The notes beneath the pieces are model-generated. The model worked only from the letters and a program-made list of their open reading frames with translations. It was not told the origin of the DNA and searched no databases. Source: Aquificales bacterium (GTDB lineage Bacteria; Aquificota; Aquificia; Aquificales; Aquificaceae). From it: 6,379 nt of DNA. Positions within the stretch are counted from its first letter, which is position 1; every line of letters begins with the position of its first letter. The stretch lies in NCBI GenBank assembly GCA_015491275.1, contig WFWF01000037.1, positions 1 through 6,379 on the forward strand, read 5' to 3'. Of this stretch, positions 5,264-6,379 are shown one piece after another. A program made the translations under genes and the position numbers.

Positions 5264-6379
5264 CTAACAGCTGGTCCTGTACGATTCATCAAGTACCTTA
5301 ACATTCGGTTTGGTATCAACCTTTATGTTTCTTTTCTTCTTTATGTAGTCTATAAGTATTTCGTAAACGGGTACTGGTTTTGCATCCTTTATCTCCTCTG
5401 CAAATTCCGATCTGTGGAGGTTCCCGCCGTAGGCGGCTATTACATACTCTTTTTCCGGATTGAAGGGTTTCCCTCCTACCGTAATGTTTCTTATTCTATT
5501 GTACTGAGGACCGTTTATCTCAATCTCATACTCCATACCTATAACCCTTGACATGTCTCCGCCCTGCTGATAGAAGGGGTTCGGATTGAAAACATTGTCC
5601 GCTATGTCTTCCAGAATAAGCTTCAGATGTTTACCTTTCATCTTAAATACATGAACATCTGGGTAGGTTATTGCTGTAAAGTCATAAACATGATCTACCG
5701 TTATCTCCTGTCCGGGTATTATTGTTGTGCCCCATCTGTAGCCGGGCGAGAAGACTATATCAACATCGTGGTAGTAATCTTTTATGGCTTCACCCGCAAG
5801 TCTGTCAAAGGTACTATAAAAAGTATCCCTTTTATATATAAGGGTCTCCGCCACACCTATCTTCTCTGAGAGTTTCTTCTCATAAGGTTTGTAAACCTCC
5901 TTTATGAACTTCTGAACTTCTTTGTCGGGTTTTAGTATATTTGATGCCACAGGAATTAGTTTAAAGCTGTAGTCTCTGATCTTTCCCTTTTTAATGTCAA
6001 GATCAAGTCTGCCTACATACTTTCCGTGGGAACCTGCTATAACAATCATTGTATTATCTACAAAGACAGGTTTCGGGGTTACATCGTGGGTGTGACCGCT
6101 TATTATAATGTCAATCCCTTTAACCTTTTTTGCCAATGCTATATCCAAGGGAAGACCGTCATGAGATAAAAGTATTACCGCATCAACTTTATGTTTTTCC
6201 CTCAGCTCATTTACAAATTCTTGAAGTTGATCTTCTCTTATGCCGAAGCTCCATCCTTCTGTAAACTGTCTTGGATTGGCTATTGGTGTGTACGGGAAGG
6301 AGTTTCCTACTATGCCGAGTTTTGCTCCGCCCACTTCCCTTATCGTATATGGTTTAAATACAAGGTCACCGAAGTCCTC
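5264..6379 (-). CDS. soxB: thiosulfohydrolase SoxB, 5' end beyond window
   Basis: The last 371 residues of SoxB are present; the frame stays open to the window edge, so roughly 190-200 N-terminal residues (export signal and first metal-binding motifs) lie outside. SoxB is the periplasmic di-manganese enzyme that hydrolyses the terminal sulfonate as sulfate from the cysteine-bound intermediate on SoxYZ in thiosulfate oxidation. Fragment residues show VFKPYTIRE, FPYTPIANPRQF, the metal-site motifs SHDG (72-75) and SGHTHD (94-99), then a 5'-nucleotidase C-terminal domain with FYQQGGDMSRVIG (269-281). The FPYTPIANPR and QQGGDM segments distinguish SoxB from ordinary 5'-nucleotidases. The GTG at 6332-6334 is an internal Val codon, not a start. 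The chain ends unusually in a cysteine (SYRTSC). The first DUF302-like gene follows after 12 bases. Confidence 0.93.
   Translation of the reverse strand, partial: EDFGDLVFKPYTIREVGGAKLGIVGNSFPYTPIANPRQFTEGWSFGIREDQLQEFVNELREKHKVDAVILLSHDGLPLDIALAKKVKGIDIIISGHTHDVTPKPVFVDNTMIVIAGSHGKYVGRLDLDIKKGKIRDYSFKLIPVASNILKPDKEVQKFIKEVYKPYEKKLSEKIGVAETLIYKRDTFYSTFDRLAGEAIKDYYHDVDIVFSPGYRWGTTIIPGQEITVDHVYDFTAITYPDVHVFKMKGKHLKLILEDIADNVFNPNPFYQQGGDMSRVIGMEYEIEINGPQYNRIRNITVGGKPFNPEKEYVIAAYGGNLHRSEFAEEIKDAKPVPVYEILIDYIKKKRNIKVDTKPNVKVLDESYRTSC

Noticed and set aside
6332..6334. GTG as the start of the SoxB-like gene
   Set aside because: The same frame continues upstream to the window edge with SoxB-like sequence (VFKPYTIRE), so this GTG is an internal valine codon.

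Overview
The window looks like chromosome from a thermophilic, sulfur-oxidising bacterium of the Aquificota (Hydrogenobacter/Thermocrinis/Hydrogenivirga-like). The reasons are proteins rich in Lys, Glu, Ile and Arg, heavy use of ATA and AGG/AGA codons, tightly packed genes, a SoxB thiosulfohydrolase and a Gram-negative Omp85 protein. The taxonomic placement is inference from style and gene content, not from a database comparison.

Left part, plus strand (1-1696): a short non-coding stretch with a strong GC hairpin (17-37) and a possible promoter leads into pdxJ (81-806), which makes pyridoxine 5'-phosphate. It is followed after 2 bases by galU (809-1696), which makes UDP-glucose for envelope sugars. 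The two genes form a small housekeeping operon.

Right part, minus strand (6379 down to 1665): four genes read leftwards with spacers of 12 and 18 bases and one overlap, so they look like one transcript. In order they are soxB (5' end outside the window), a secreted DUF302-like protein with the usual cysteine pair, a second secreted DUF302-like protein that has lost both cysteines, and an 880-residue Omp85/BamA-family protein with an unusually long POTRA region. All four products are expected in the periplasm or outer membrane. The operon therefore ties periplasmic thiosulfate oxidation to two small uncharacterised periplasmic proteins and to an outer-membrane assembly or transport protein.

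The two operons converge, and their last genes overlap tail to tail by 32 bases (1665-1696). The only hairpin near the end of galU lies inside the last codons of the Omp85 gene, and no terminator is visible after the Omp85 stop. The most interesting items are the soxB-DUF302-DUF302-Omp85 arrangement, the divergence of the DUF302 pair, and the extended POTRA array. I saw no mobile element, CRISPR array, tRNA or rRNA, and no intergenic stretch longer than about 80 bases.
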